The notes: generated by a model from the letters alone, not told the origin. Positions 51,354-63,340 are shown, counted from the first letter of the stretch. The stretch: 64,000 bases of DNA from Daphnia pulex (GCF_021134715.1 NC_060021.1:2108001-2172000); one strand, 5' to 3'. A program made the numbers and translations.

Positions 51354-51681
51354 AGAACCCATTACGGCGGCACCGGTGTTTACTTTTTCAGACGTACGAT
51401 ACAAAGGCAGACCAATCGAAGGATACACCGTCATCCTCAATTCGCATTATTCCCCTCAATACGAGAAGGGAGCTCAAGCCAATAAGCATTCGTCTACTGT
51501 CCCTTTTGACTTGGTTACTCCTATTACGTCCGTTCCTTCGCCTGATGAACGACTAGAAGTCAATCCACCTGAAAGCTTATTCATCATCCGCGACGAAGTT
51601 GTCAAAACTGATCTGGGACACACGGTCCAACTGACGAACATCGAATCGGTCCATTTTGGTCGCATTCTGGCGGAGGCTTAG

Positions 51682-52602
51682 CAGAGGCGTAGCGTTGCCT
51701 CCTCATTGTGGTCAAGCAACGCAACGAACCGAGAGACTACTCCGGTCAACAAATTTTTAGTTACTTAAAAAAACAGATGGAATACTAATTTCCAGTCTAT
51801 GTTGTCTATGGTCATTCATCACTGAATGTCATTTTTGTAATTACTTTAGAATTACATGGAAGATATAAACTTACTAGTAAGAGTCGAGGAGAAAACTGGA
51901 AATATGCAATATAATACCAAAGGAAATAATTAGTTTGGAACAGAATTCGTTTCTGATTGTTTTGGGTAAAGTTGTGTTGACTTGCTCTATTCTTTTAGAT
52001 TTGGAGGGATAAGGCCGTTGGGGAGGGGGGATGACGAGGAACGTCGCGCTACCATAACTAAACCCTTGTGTGGAAAAAAGTGGTTCAAGTTGAAAGAAAG
52101 ATAAAACCATTGTCGTACTAAATCCGATAATATTTCTCATCCGATTTCCCCCCATCTTGATATGGTTGATACATTTTTATAGAACTTCTAGGTCAAAGAG
52201 TTTCTTAGGCGTCAACCCACCATCACCACAATCAACACCACCAAATAGCCAAAATGGAAGAACAGAGATAAATTGGTTCTACCTTTATGCCTGGGAAATA
52301 CGGCGAGGCATCCACAAGTGCTCCACCCGCAGAAAAGTTGAATCCACCGGGAAAGATAAGGAAAGGGACGTCCTCGTGAATACACACACATGGGCGAACA
52401 CGAGGACAGAGAGGATTTTTTTGGGGTGACAGATATGGTGGGTATCAAGTTAATGTGGGGAAAGAATCTCTTAGTTTATGTAATACACTAAATGTATATA
52501 ATACATATGTAATATATAATACATCATTGCAATAATGTAACCTAATAATTAAATCAATGATTAAATGTTCACAATAAATAATTTAAGAATTTATTTACTG
52601 AA
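51682..52602. other. Intergenic, no gene recognised
   Basis: Includes a TA-rich run near 52490-52530. ORFs at 51874-52448 on either strand have no recognisable features. Confidence 0.4.
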
Positions 52603-53040
52603 ATGTTAGGTTTAATCATATTAAGCAACTTCTTGCTTTTTCTTAAGCAACAAAACATCAACCTGGGAATAGCCCCAGCAGTGATCACAGATTTGATCCA
52701 ATCAGGTGTTTCAACACTGGAAATGTTGCCGATTGGCGATTGCAAACAGAGCGTCTCTGATGCCGACCACTTTATTGTAGTCGAGCTCTACGGTGACGGC
52801 TTTTGCATCGTTTTTTTTTCTGTTTATCTTCTTTCTGTTTTCTGTTATGAAAGAAAAGCTGTTTTTAAAAATACACTTAAATGTGTATTAACCGCCTTCA
52901 TCTCAACATGGGTTGATTATTCTGTTGGATTCACATCATATACAGTTGTGGCCGTGAATTTTGCCTTTATTGCCGCTAACATTGCAGCAGACGAAGCAGA
53001 GCTCAGATATAACCTAATCGAACAAGGCCTTTTTGATTAA
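52603..53040 (+). pseudogene. Importin-alpha-like ARM-repeat relic (plus strand)
   Basis: Open frame ending FIAANIAADEAELRYNLIEQ GLFD. This last block matches the ARM-repeat pattern NIAGD.PELRD.VI.QG of importin alpha, the cargo adaptor for nuclear import. The start (PAVITDLIQSGVSTLEML) could be an earlier repeat. The middle (FCIVFFSVYLLSVFCYE) is not ARM-like, so the ORF is a decayed or rearranged fragment. A better preserved importin-alpha piece lies on the opposite strand at 55276-55590. Confidence 0.4.
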
Positions 53041-54156
53041 AATAAACAACAATAATAATTTGATTAAATTCAACACTTCAGTAAATTAATTCTGAAATTA
53101 TATTTTGTGAACATTTAATAATGCTGCCATACTACGTTTGTCTATCAAATAAAACCTCTGAAGATTAAACGAACAAGCCAGTTGTAATTAGGAGCCTTAA
53201 TTTTGTATGCTCCTGTAGAGTGACTACTGCAGCTTTCCCCCTGTACATTATTTTCTATATTTTACTTCTTCTATATTATTTTAAATAAACTAACTAAATT
53301 TTGCCCAGAGGAAGAGATTCGAAAGGGACATTAACTCCCGGATACACCAACCGAGGGGCACCGCACACGAAAGTCATAAGCGGCTCATTATCCGCAAAGT
53401 GCGACTCGTTATCCTGCATTTGTACCATGTAACGAGTCCTCGCAAAATTCAGTCGTATATTCGAGAGAACATACAATTTCCGTCAAACAACCTTGACGTG
53501 AAACAATGGACTGAGACCGCTCTCTTTTCTTGCTCCCGTTTTAGGACTTGTGGCTCCTCCTGTGACAATATGCGTGTTCAATTGAACCGAAGCAGATGTT
53601 GCGCTTTGGTACCACACAACTAGAGTACGAATCTTAACGCATGAGAAGGTACTTGATTCATAGTATAGTAAAGACTTTTTAATGTATCCGAAGAGCAAAA
53701 AGTCGAGCGGCTTGTCAACTAATGCGCACCGTAGTGGTGGTTGCTACTGCAAGTTTTTCTTGTTTCATAGCCTGATTGGTTTGTTGCTGTGGGCTAATCT
53801 TTTGATTGGTCTGCTAGTCAGGTGTTATGGCAGCCTTTTTGTACTGCCTACGGCTGCCTACAACCCTCTTTCGCTTAGGGCCAAAAGGCGAACCATTAAA
53901 AGGGTGATTTTGGTGAGCGTCTGTCTACAAATTCATCAGAAATTAAGCACGGCTCATCAAAAATGGCTTAGGGCCCAATTTAAAATGGTTAGATCTATTG
54001 CCACGACATATGTCGTGGCGCGACGGTCAAAACTGTCTATTGCCACGGGGTGGAGGATACAGCCGCACGAATGCAGGCAGCGATGTTGGGCAACTTCAGC
54101 TGCTACGGCTTCCACACCAAAGAAATGCGAAAGAAATGTGAAATGCTTTAAATAAT
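53041..54156. other. Intergenic, no gene recognised
   Basis: ORFs on both strands between 53294 and 54155 overlap one another and none shows a domain. A 20-bp palindrome lies at 54000-54019. Confidence 0.35.
54000..54019. repeat. Perfect 20-bp palindrome
   Basis: GCCACGACATATGTCGTGGC. The half-site ATTGCCACG recurs 40 bases downstream. Confidence 0.85.
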
Positions 54157-54207
54157 CAAGCAATTCATCAATAATCATGTAAATTAATTTCAAGGATACA
54201 GTACCTA

Positions 54208-54300
54208 TCGGAGCTGGAGCTGGAGCCGGAGCCGGAGCTGGAGCCTGAGCCGGAGCTGGAGCCTGAGTCTGAGCCGGAGCCGGAGCCTGAGCTGCTGCTG
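54208..54300 (-). repeat. (GGAGCY)n minisatellite, Ala-Pro coding in one frame
   Basis: About fifteen hexamer units of GGAGCT/GGAGCC/TGAGCC. On the minus strand an ORF (54403-53957) translates it as alternating Ala-Pro with Gln interruptions, preceded by PDPEQPNPEDEDNGSGTAA. The ORF ends without a recognisable domain, so coding status is open. Confidence 0.8.
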
Positions 54301-55275
54301 CCGTGCCGCTTCCATTATCTTCGTCTTCGGGGTTCGGCTGCTCGGGGTCGGGTTGCAAATGTTGCCAATGGGGTATATTCTCCAGTAAAGAAAGACATTG
54401 CAATTTTTATCAATAACAGCGTGAATAATCAATATTTGTGCAATAAAACATTTAAGAATGCTACCTTCGCAGCATTTATGAAGATCTTTCAAGTAGGTTT
54501 TAATCTTCTTTACTTGTCTGTAGTGACCCAGTTTACTGCAGACGCACTCATAATTGCACTTTAAGCATCAAGCAACCTGTGCAATAGATCGAATATTCGT
54601 TAAATCTCGTATGCACGCTAATTCTTTTGGAGGTGTTCAAGGAATATTCCAACTAGTAGCGTTTTGATTTTTGCTACTAAAAGTAGAGGATGGTACTCTA
54701 TTCGTAACAATAATTTGCTACTCATAGTAGAGGAGGGTATTCTATAAGTAGCATGACTTTTCTATCATTATATTGTTTTATTTATTTAAAAACAAGCAGG
54801 ATAGCAAAGAAGCCATGTTTGTCGAATTACAAGCAATACAACAAAGAATCGTGACGGCTGGCTCGACCGTTGCTGGAAGAGGTGAATGCAACAAAAAAAT
54901 CAGCATAACAATAGCTTTGATCTGATCATATTGCAGCTACCTGTCGAAGTGGTGTCGATTATCGACAAGCCCACTTAATTGTGGTCCAACAATGTAACGA
55001 GAAGAGGGACAACTCCAGCGTAAACCACTTCTAGAATTTTTTTGTTTGGGCCGTTTGTGAGATAAAAAAAAAGAGACCCATGCAAGCGGAGGCGAAAATG
55101 TCGTAGTCGTTGATTTGTGTAAGGTGGGCCAGGGCGGGAAAAAGCTGTTGGCTGCAGGGTTACTGAGGGGACTTAATTCCTCGTTGAAAAATAACGTAGT
55201 CAAAGTAAAAGTGACTTCACGCAATGATTCAACGTATTAATGAAAACAATTATTAAATGCCCAAAAATGTTAATT
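54301..55275. other. Intergenic with a short duplicated unit
   Basis: Two tandem copies of a roughly 44-base unit (TTTGCTACT...AGTAGAGGA) occur at 54676-54765. No gene recognised. Confidence 0.4.
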
Positions 55276-55590
55276 TTAAAATGAAGTTACGGCGTCGTGT
55301 TTAATCAACCTGAGCAAGGGCTCAAGGATGCCTTGGTCGATAACTTGATCTCTCAGTTCTGGTCCCATTTTGGCAATAATACCAAGAGCAATGACACCAC
55401 CTTCATTAACGTATGGATCTGGTGAACACAACAAAGTTATGAAACCTGCAACAGACCCAGCACTGACTACAGCTTTGGCCTGATAAGATGTGCCAGACGC
55501 AATCTCAATGAGAGCCAAAGGCGAAAGAAATTTAAAATTTATAAAGAGGAAAGAGAAAAATATTACCTGCGGGACTTGAGTTGGGAGCAA
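55276..55590 (-). pseudogene. Importin-alpha ARM-repeat fragment (minus strand)
   Basis: Reads ALIEIASGTSYQAKAVVSAG, SVAGFITLLCSPDPYV, then ALGIIAKMGPELRDQVIDQG and ILEPLLRLI. This is one and a half ARM repeats of importin alpha, with the helix pattern well preserved. The key Trp/Asn of a functional NLS-binding repeat (WALTNIA, WALGNIAG) are replaced (ALIEIA, ALGIIA), suggesting loss of function. No flanking exon was found. A possible acceptor precedes it but was not confirmed. Confidence 0.65.
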
Positions 55591-56273
55591 GAATCAAATG
55601 AAACTATGAATGGTGACAGTTTGATGACTTTGATCGCTAAAAAAAGCGTTAAAAACTGATTTAATACGATGAAGAAGCAAGAAGGCAGTTGGTGACAACT
55701 ACTTCGCTGCAGTTTCTGCCGTGACAGATTCTCACTTGACTACTTTCCAAATTCCTTCGCCTTTTTTCTCTCCTTTTACACACTTTTTTTTATTCTGATT
55801 CAGGCCAAGTTGAATCAGTTGAATAAATAAGTTGAGTATTTAACAACTGCATGACGTGACAACACACAGCATGTGCAAACAGGGACCTGCCACCACCGCC
55901 GCCTGGCATCCATCATGTCAATAGTACCTGAGTTACCTGACCGACCGCGTTCATTCGAGAATTCAACATCTCTGTTGACATTTGACAAGTAAATTGGGTT
56001 TTGCGTTTTTGCCACATTTTATTTGTCCAGAAGATGTTGAATTAACGAATTAACTTCATTGTTTGTTCTTCAAGGGCGTTCGAGGACAAATTCATGAAAG
56101 GAGTCTCGAAAGTTTTCAAACATGTTATACCCAAAATGGCAGAAATTTGGAAACAACTCTAGGCATTACTCCTAGAAAAAGTTAAGAGCATTTCAAAACG
56201 AAAATTTCTCATCACAAGGTAAATTCTTTGGTCATGTAATGTTTCCCAGAGTCTAAATATTCTTGTCAATTGC
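55591..56273. other. Intergenic, possible short exon on the minus strand
   Basis: A minus-strand ORF (56015-55815) includes NVNRDVEFSNERGRSGNSGT. It could be a coding exon but has no recognisable family. Confidence 0.25.
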
Positions 56274-57356
56274 AGGAATTATGGGATGCTTGAGGAAGAT
56301 CGGAAAAATAAAAAGAAGATTGTGAACAGTATTGATCGTCTGAAAAGACAACACCACCTGCTGTATAAAGAGTTGGTTAATAGTTGGGTACCCATTAAAG
56401 AGAATTTTGGGAGGGAATGCCCCTTTTAGATTTGGGAAGTATACCTTAACAGCATTAAACAGAGAAAAGGAAGAGTGTATGAAATCAGTCAGAGCTCTGT
56501 TTAATAAAGACGATGTACTGTGTTCTAGATTGAATGTAGAAGGCTTAATCAAGACAGAATTTCAATTGGCGAGAAATACAGCATGTTTCAACAGGCAATC
56601 ACTGACCTTAAAACAGAAATTTTAATGCAGCCAGAATGCTAAAAAAACAGTATTTCAATTCTAATAATTTTCTTAATTATGAATGTGTAGGCAAGCACAT
56701 TTGGTAAGCAGGAGAAATTCTATTAAGAACTCCATGGCACAATTACAAATTTCAGCACGTAATTCTTTTGAAATTAATCTTCTTGTGTCAAGTGATCCTC
56801 AAAGTGTAACTTTGTCAGAATCTGATTTGAATAAAATCAAGGTACGTTTTGGTTAGCTTTCTACATGGAAACAGTAAATATCTTATTACATTCTAGGAAG
56901 TGGAAACAGGGTTTGATTTCTCACTCTCAAAAGAACCAGAAAAAGGTTACTAATGTATGGAGTACTATTGAAACTTTGTGGGAGAGATTTGGTGTCGAAC
57001 CGGAAGCTCGCGACATTTTCCGCATGCAGAATGGGTTTTGGTCGTGGTTTTGCTCCTTCAACCATCACAGCAGTAAGTTTTAGAAAAATTTTAATTAAGT
57101 AAACTTAATTTATACAAGGTTTTTAATTTCAAAGTTGGGACGTGAACTTACTCGTTTGGAAGAACTTAAGAGACAAAATATCGAGTGGTTTATAGGGAAG
57201 ACCAGATTTGATTGGTTGGGGGGGATCACTGCTATGTTTCGTCGCAATTTCACCCCATTTTATTCTGAACTATATACCGAAGGAGAACTCTAACTGCATA
57301 AAACTCATGTAGAAAGGTAAAAGGAGCTTCATACATCTTTTAAGGATATAATTCAC
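56274..57356 (+). pseudogene. PRC1 / Fascetto / Ase1-like microtubule-bundling protein relic
   Basis: PRC1 family proteins cross-link antiparallel microtubules in the central spindle. Pieces in order: 56280-56625 (EDRKNKKKIVNSIDRLKRQH, KEECMKSVRALFNKDDVLCS), 56690-56840 (RRNSIKNSMAQLQISARNSF, VTLSESDLNKIK), 56898-57074 (VWSTIETLWERFGVEPEARD) and 57135-57320 (GRELTRLEELKRQNIEWFIG, FTPFYSELYTEGEL, HVERLKELH in part). LEELKRQNI and the FTPFY.E.YTEG.L motif are the spectrin-domain hallmarks of the family. Stops interrupt several blocks (TAG in the first, TAA near 56952, TAA after EGEL), so it is a pseudogene. Confidence 0.6.
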
Positions 57357-57442
57357 GAAGGTACCTTTAATTTCATCTTATCGATTCTTTCACGCTTAAT
57401 TATCATCTGATTTATAATGTTCATCTGTATGAAAACCTATTG

Positions 57443-57619
57443 AAGCGGATGGAAGACATGGTGGACCGTGGAAGGGGTTCACGCTCCCTTTCGTCATCGG
57501 AGCACTTGGTTCCTAGCTTCCGTCCAATGATGCAGTCGCCACCACCCTTGGAATCCAGCCCAATGCGTGGTCACGTCTTCGGGGGAAGTGCCGACTCATG
57601 GCCAGCCAAGGCTCAATAA
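57443..57619 (+). CDS. Possible terminal exon of an unidentified gene
   Basis: Open frame in GC-richer DNA reading YENLLKRMEDMVDRGRGSRS, then SEHLVPSFRPMMQSPPPLES and a stop (TAA) after WPAKAQ. Composition and the clean stop suggest a real 3' exon, with a basic/Ser/Pro-rich tail. It might be the C-terminus of the adjacent PRC1-like relic or of another gene. Neither could be shown. Confidence 0.3.
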   Translation, partial: KRMEDMVDRGRGSRSLSSSEHLVPSFRPMMQSPPPLESSPMRGHVFGGSADSWPAKAQ

Positions 57620-57864
57620 CCATCATCTCCCGCCATATCCGTGGTAACCGCGATGTGGACGACAACCCACCTCCTACTCAGCCCTCACCATAACGTTCGC
57701 CTCTGTCCATGCTCTCATCCTCCTCTCACACTATTTTTTTCGTATTCACTAGTCGAAAACCAGTTTCTCTTATTTCCTTGTGTATTTGTTCGATCTTTGC
57801 CTTCATACTCACATAGCTATATTTTCCATGAAAATACAATTCTATGCCTCAGGAAAAAAACTTA

Positions 57865-59750
57865 AATTTGGACAATTTTCATTTATTTTCTACCGACATA
57901 TGAAACTAGACAAAATTTTGGCGAGGATCACGAATATTGGGTACTTTTTGTCCTTAAACTTATACTAACTCAATATTTGAAGCTTTTTCGATGTATTCCA
58001 CGAACACTACATGAAATCTAGTAGAGACCTTTTAAATCGCATATGGAGGTCGTTATCGGTGTTAACTAGTGAATAAAAACCCATTTTATGGTAATTATAT
58101 AAGATTAAAATTTATATGAGGTATTGATGTTGAAAAGAAACCCAAAATACTGCCAGAATGTCTAGCCTGAAAAGTGCAATAATAGTACTGGAGGCCTTTT
58201 TTACAATATATAAATATCTTTATCGCTGCAAGTCAGTGTAGAATAACCTATTCTATAGTAAAACTACAAGATAAGGTTTTACAAATGGTAGGTTGGATTG
58301 GTGTTGAAAGTAATGCAAATTTTCTGGAATAATTGGAAAAGATAGTGACGCGTTGAAATCATCAAGCACTCGTCGAAATAAACAAAATATTCGTGAATTA
58401 CGTGAAATTTTACGTTTATTAGATATAACTAAAATGAAATCCAAATTTTTTTTAATCGATCATTTTCGTGGATAGTTCAGGAAAAACTGGATTTGTGACA
58501 ATTTTCATATTTTTTTTACGGATTTATGAAATGAAATCAATATTTGACGAGGCTCACAAATATCGGGTCTTTAAGCCTCAAACTTATACTTACACCATTT
58601 TGGATCTTTACGGACAGAAAACTTTGACACTATGCTAGCTAAAAGAAAAAATCACGCCGTAAAGAATATCTAGAGTAAAAGTGGACCAATGCTATAAATA
58701 ATTATATCAAACGATAGGGAATAAAAAGTTGTATAATTATTCATAAGGTTTTCTCAATATTTTGATTATTTATTGAATTATTACGTTACCAGGAAATAAA
58801 AGAAAACATCGAATTCTGGAACATTATAGATGTGTTTTTGAACAACAAATTTCAAAAAATTTATTTTAGTTATTTCACAATGTCTTTATATCAATCGACG
58901 CAGAATTTCAAAGAAAATTTATTGATGTGCAGTATTTATGAATTTCATTTCATAATTTAAGCATTATTAACCAAATATTATTTCAGTGACGTTGGATTGA
59001 GTCTGGTCATATCCAAGAAAATTGCCACTTCTATTTGTTTGAAATGGATGAATATTTTTTTATAATTGAGTGAAAGGGCATCTTTTAATACTTAGGATTA
59101 AGCGAGAAATTGTGCAAATCTCACAATTTCCCTACGAACATGAAATTTGGATGCTGTGCTAGCTGTAAGATAAAATCACGCCGTAAAGAATATCTAGAAT
59201 AAAAGTGGATTAATAATAATGATAATAATGTATTTAATTTGATATTGTATAGCGCCTTTTCCATAGACTGATCAAAGGCGCTATTCCTCCCAACAGAAAA
59301 CATGTGACACTTAGTTTCCATAAGCATATTGGAACAAGAATGTTTTTAGATGACATCGGAATTGTGTGAGAGAGAAACGAGAAGAATAGGGAAAAGGGGC
59401 TAGCAAGAACATTAATGCTATAAATAGTTATACAAAAAGATAGGGAATAAAAAGTTCTACAATATAACATAAGGTTTTTTCAATATATTAATTATTTTTT
59501 GAAATATTTCTTTGTCAGGAAATTGAAGAAAACTGCGAATTTCAGAACAGCAGAAGTGTTTTTGAACAAAAAATTAAAAAAAAATGAGTTATTTAAAAAT
59601 TTCTGTAATTCAATTGAGGCAGAGTTCATGGCAAATCAATTGATGTGCATTTTTTATGGTTTTTAAACTTAGTATTATCATTATTAACCAAAAAAAATTT
59701 CCGTGACGTTGGATCGGGTCTGGCCAGATCCAAAATTTCTTGTTCACCCT
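57865..59750. repeat. Diverged AT-rich direct repeats
   Basis: The block 58625-59030 (from AAAATCACGCCGTAAAGAAT to GTGACGTTGGATTGAGTCTG) recurs at 59165-59745 with a 200-bp insertion in the second copy. Another block, 57865-57980, recurs at 58480-58610 (GACAATTTTCAT, then CAAACTTATACT-like ends). No coding capacity is seen. Probably remains of a noncoding repeat family. Confidence 0.6.
59215..59416. mobile_element. About 200-bp insertion with AGCGCC hairpin, flanked by ATTAAT
   Basis: Present in the second but absent from the first of the two AT-rich repeat copies. ATTAAT occurs at 59209-59214 and 59411-59416, where the empty copy has a single similar ACCAAT. It starts with an (AAT)n-like run and contains AGCGCCTTTT ... 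AAAGGCGCT (59251-59282), a hairpin. Short nonautonom element, class unknown. Confidence 0.55.
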
Positions 59751-61344
59751 GAGGCTCGTTTCCACGTCGGGCTTTGAGTCCATAAGACATAACGTTCTTG
59801 ATTTCTTTAGATTATTTACCACATATAAACTCTATTAATTGATAAGAACGATCAATCATTAAAGGCTGCTTCAAAAATTTTTTTTGGGGACTTAGGAACA
59901 GGACTAGAGAAGGGGACTTAGTGCTAGCAATTGTTTCTTAGTGTTCCTTGCCTAAGCTTTATTGCCCTAGCAATGATAAGAAACGCTCGTACCGTAACGT
60001 TTTTGGATACGAGGTAGCTGAACTGCCTCATTTGACCAGCACGTATGGGTATTAATGTTTCCCGTGTTTGCTATTTAAAAAAAAATGCTTGAAATGATTA
60101 TTGGACTGGGTTGGCCTACTGCTAGCGTTCAGCCATGAGTTAAAAACTCCTATTTAAAAAAAAATTACTTAATTTTTTTCAGTTGGGATCGGCCCCTTCT
60201 GGGTCGTTCCCAATATGTTGTTTTTTCCGTTTGCTGTTTGTTAATTTACTTGGACCGCACCATTTTTCCAATACATACCTCCATCTCCACTAGCTTGGGA
60301 TTGTTCTCAAATAATTCTCTCTCTCCTTCTCAGCTCCTTCTTCACTTCGCTCATCCTTTCCCCATCAATTAATCGTTCAAACCTTCCACAAATTTCGTGA
60401 TTGTAAATTTTTTTACTATGGATAAAGGGTAATATTGCTGTATAGTTTGTGCTTGCTGGGAAATTTCTCTGAGTCCAAAAACTTGTCAAAAACCACTGTC
60501 AACTTATAGCATCATTGACATTGTGTCTAAATTTATTGTCCTCACTTCTTAAATTTTGTACAGAAACCATTGCAACTTTCTACATTCCAGTCCATTAAGC
60601 TTTATCCCACCCTCTCAAACAAACCTCTTTCTATTTTTTGTATGATTCTCAACGTGAATTTGAGATACATTCAGATTAACCAGGAATATAATAACCAATC
60701 CTTCATTTTCCTCAAAAATACCAAAAACTAAAAATAATTGTCTGATTTACTCCGTGATATCCCATAGCATATGTCCCTATTTCGTAACTGTTTTTTTAAC
60801 TTGACCTCGGCAAATCCGACCACAACGTATACAATCCGTGTGCCCCATTTTATCTCACAGAAGAGGACTTCAGTTCCTGGATAACTTGAACCACTGTCCA
60901 ATCTAGCTCGGAGGGTTGAACTCTTGAACAATTCCCCCAACAACAAATACGGCAATTAAACCCTCTATTGCAATCACCGTCGGGTGACAACAAGCCCAAG
61001 GGACTATACTTATCAGCAATAACTCCCTTGCCACAACTTCGTTACATCCGTTTCTTTGACTAACAAACCAATGATCTTCAAACTTTTCAACTCAGTGTTA
61101 GCTTAATTTTAGAAAAATTAACACACCCATCCTTTTCTTTAAGCCCAAACTTTACCACTACCAGAAAGAATGGCTTTCACACTTCATTAAAAATACTTAG
61201 ACCGTCAAACACCAATTATCCTGGGTTCATGATGAAAGAATTGTACGATCCTTATCCCAACTCTAAAATCATGATAGTGTCCCATCTTCTCTGTTCCATG
61301 ATAAAATAATTTCTGAAACGGAGAAACTAACACCCCCCACAATT
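59751..61344. other. AT-rich intergenic, no gene recognised
   Basis: Contains TATTTAAAAAAAAA twice (60071 and 60151 regions) and a possible upstream part of the Penelope-like relic in its right half. No confident coding block. Confidence 0.35.
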
Positions 61345-62070
61345 CCATATCTTAAAGGCTGCTGATAAATGCCGTAACACTGTTATCTGGAATTTTGCAG
61401 ATTTTGATAAAGCAAACAGACAGTTATCTGATCAATATAAGTATGAAGAACTCTCTCAAAAAAAATTCCCTTAAAAATAAAAAAAACCTTTAGCAAACAA
61501 ATTGTGCTACCTCTGAAAATGTATTCGCTCATCCACCTCATAACCCCCACTGAAGACAAGCCATCTCCAACCGTCCCCTTTCCGTCTCTAATTGCTATTT
61601 TTTAACCAAAAATCCATAAAAACATGGAAGCAAAAAAAAGAATTTTCCAGGTATACCTAACCAAGCCATTTTCTTACCTTTTGAATAAAAATACAACAAA
61701 TTAACAAGCCATCCACTCAAACTTGTCCCTGGCCCTCTTAAATACACTCGGAATGTTTCTCAACAACTGCCATCCGTACCCTTAGTGCAGTATTCTTTAC
61801 TGGTTATATGTCCGACGTAACCAGCCTCCAACCTACTTTCCCGTTAAAACTTGCATTGAAGTTTCCACCAGATTTTGTGGACAACTTTTCTTTCCTAAAA
61901 GAAGTAGTACTTATTTTTCCGAAATTTTTACTCTTGTACTTACTAACTCCATAATAAGCTTTGAAACAAAACGTGTTATTATGAATTCAAGGGTGCGGCT
62001 ATGAGCATGTCTCAGTATATTTTACTGCTATGTGTACTACACCAGAAACCAACTTATTGATAATGTACCC
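61345..62070 (+). pseudogene. Penelope-like reverse transcriptase relic
   Basis: Fragments in varying frames: KAADKCRNTVIWNFADFDKA (compare the ADKG...V.. block), KIHKNMEAKK, a region consistent with ...LLNTLGMFLNNCHP, then PVKTCIEVSTRFC, YFSEIFTLVLTNSIISFETK and GAAMSMS (compare QGVAMGTS). Order and spacing resemble the N-terminal half of the RT in Penelope-like elements, which are telomere- or GIY-YIG-associated retroelements. The YADD-type catalytic motif was not found. Many stops and shifts; an old relic. Confidence 0.45.
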
Positions 62071-63097
62071 GTGATATCATCAGGAAGCGCCACCGATCGC
62101 AACTCTGCCACAGAAGAAATAAATTAAGATCTATCCGTTGATGTCGTAGTTTTCTTTCGAGTCAGTCAAAATGTGAAGAAACGAGCCCGGAACTCTTGTC
62201 CGTTTGTTACAGTTCAGGACATAGGGCAAGGAAACTTTCTCCTATCGGGTAGATTGCGATAATGTCACAAAGTGTACGAGAATTTAAGGTATTGGAGTGT
62301 TTAATTTTGTGTTTGTTTGCCTGAAAATGTTTGTGTATGTCATGTGTAATAACTCTAAACTTTTGATGATGCTACCTCATTGTGACAATCCAAAGGGATT
62401 TTGGTCAATGAATCCGTCAAACAAGTTGCTGTCGCTGTTGGGGGATGGTCCTGGCCACCTCCATGTCAGTGGCTCAATTTACTTTGACGGGGGATTTTAT
62501 CCTTAAATGAGTCGATCACAGTTCTGGCGGTGCGTTGCAATGGGGATAGCTGAGCAATTTTGGAGTCGTTCATCTTATCTTCTTATCTCAATATAAATAA
62601 ATGGATTTCATCCCACAATTCCCTTTGGTTTTTTTTCAAAATTATTATTTTATTTTTATTTAATGTATATTTTACATTTCACATTTTATTCAACAGTTAG
62701 CTTTTAAATTGATGCTGAGGTTATTGTAGGCACTATAGTTTTTAAAGTTCAACGAGGTTAATATGTACATAGAGACATCAAAGGCATCGACGACATCATC
62801 AACTACAGAAATAATAGGGGAACAAAATAAACTTTCATTCCATCATTTACTTTGTTAGAGTATAGTGAGGAAACTGACGGTGAACATACTGTTGTGATTG
62901 ACTATCTGTATTGGGATACATTGAATGTTCAACGAGTACTTACAATTACTATTATGTGATGAGGTATAGTTTAATATTGAAAACTTAGATAGATACGAAA
63001 GAAAGAGTGATGCTATTAAGCTTCTGACTTCTACACGAGGTGACAAGGGAAGAAGAAAAAAAAAGAACTAAAACGAGAGATAGTGGAAAAGAATGGA
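62071..63097. other. AT-rich intergenic, no gene recognised
   Basis: A 69-codon ORF at 62297-62506 has no recognisable features. No RNA gene or structured repeat seen. Confidence 0.35.
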
Positions 63098-63192
63098 TGC
63101 TAAGCAGCACTCTGTGTGCGCATGGGTTTCAGCAACTTGACGCCAGGAGCGTGTTGCCGCACCGCCTCGATCAGCTTGTTCCAGCATACTTA
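63098..63192 (-). CDS. Possible C-terminal exon of an unidentified gene
   Basis: Minus-strand frame WNKLIEAVRQHAPGVKLLKP, then MRTQSAA and TAG, in GC-richer DNA than its surroundings. An AG acceptor (GTAAG) lies directly upstream. The rest of the gene would lie to the right, but no further exon was identified. Family unknown. Confidence 0.3.
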
Positions 63193-63340
63193 CCGACCCT
63201 CGTAATTGTACCGGCAAGTTAAACTAAATTGTTGCCGTCTTTTCATTCCTCTATAATGGGTAAATTCGGGTAAATTGCTCAATTTAGAATTTACTAGGGG
63301 AAAAATTCGCTATGCTCGAAACTCGAACTGAAAGCTACTA

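Larger units (their letters stand above)
44805..51681 (+). pseudogene. Coiled-coil protein pseudogene split by a Copia element
   Basis: Left part 44805-45587: an acidic Thr/Ser-rich N-terminus, then heptad-like helix (EEHKEELNHRLWLENRILQV, AEEETTLRIQDREQFRRLRL, STQIDLEESQSMITDLRL). In-frame TAA codons occur at 45255-45257 and 45486-45488 with the same frame continuing past each, where Gln or Glu codons would be expected. Right part 51354-51681 (APVFTFSDVRYKGRPIEGYT, then VKTDLGHTVQLTNIESVHFG, stop) resumes after the Copia insertion. Joining the flanks across one AGAAC copy places EETDVLSE and ITAAPVFTF in the same frame, though a shift just upstream separates this from the coiled-coil frame. 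Not recognised as a named family. Confidence 0.5.

Noticed and set aside
60307..60489. Minus-strand ORF ending SEVKKELRRRERII, considered as part of a LINE RT
   Set aside because: Too short and without an RT motif. The only RT-like signal nearby is the plus-strand Penelope-like relic.
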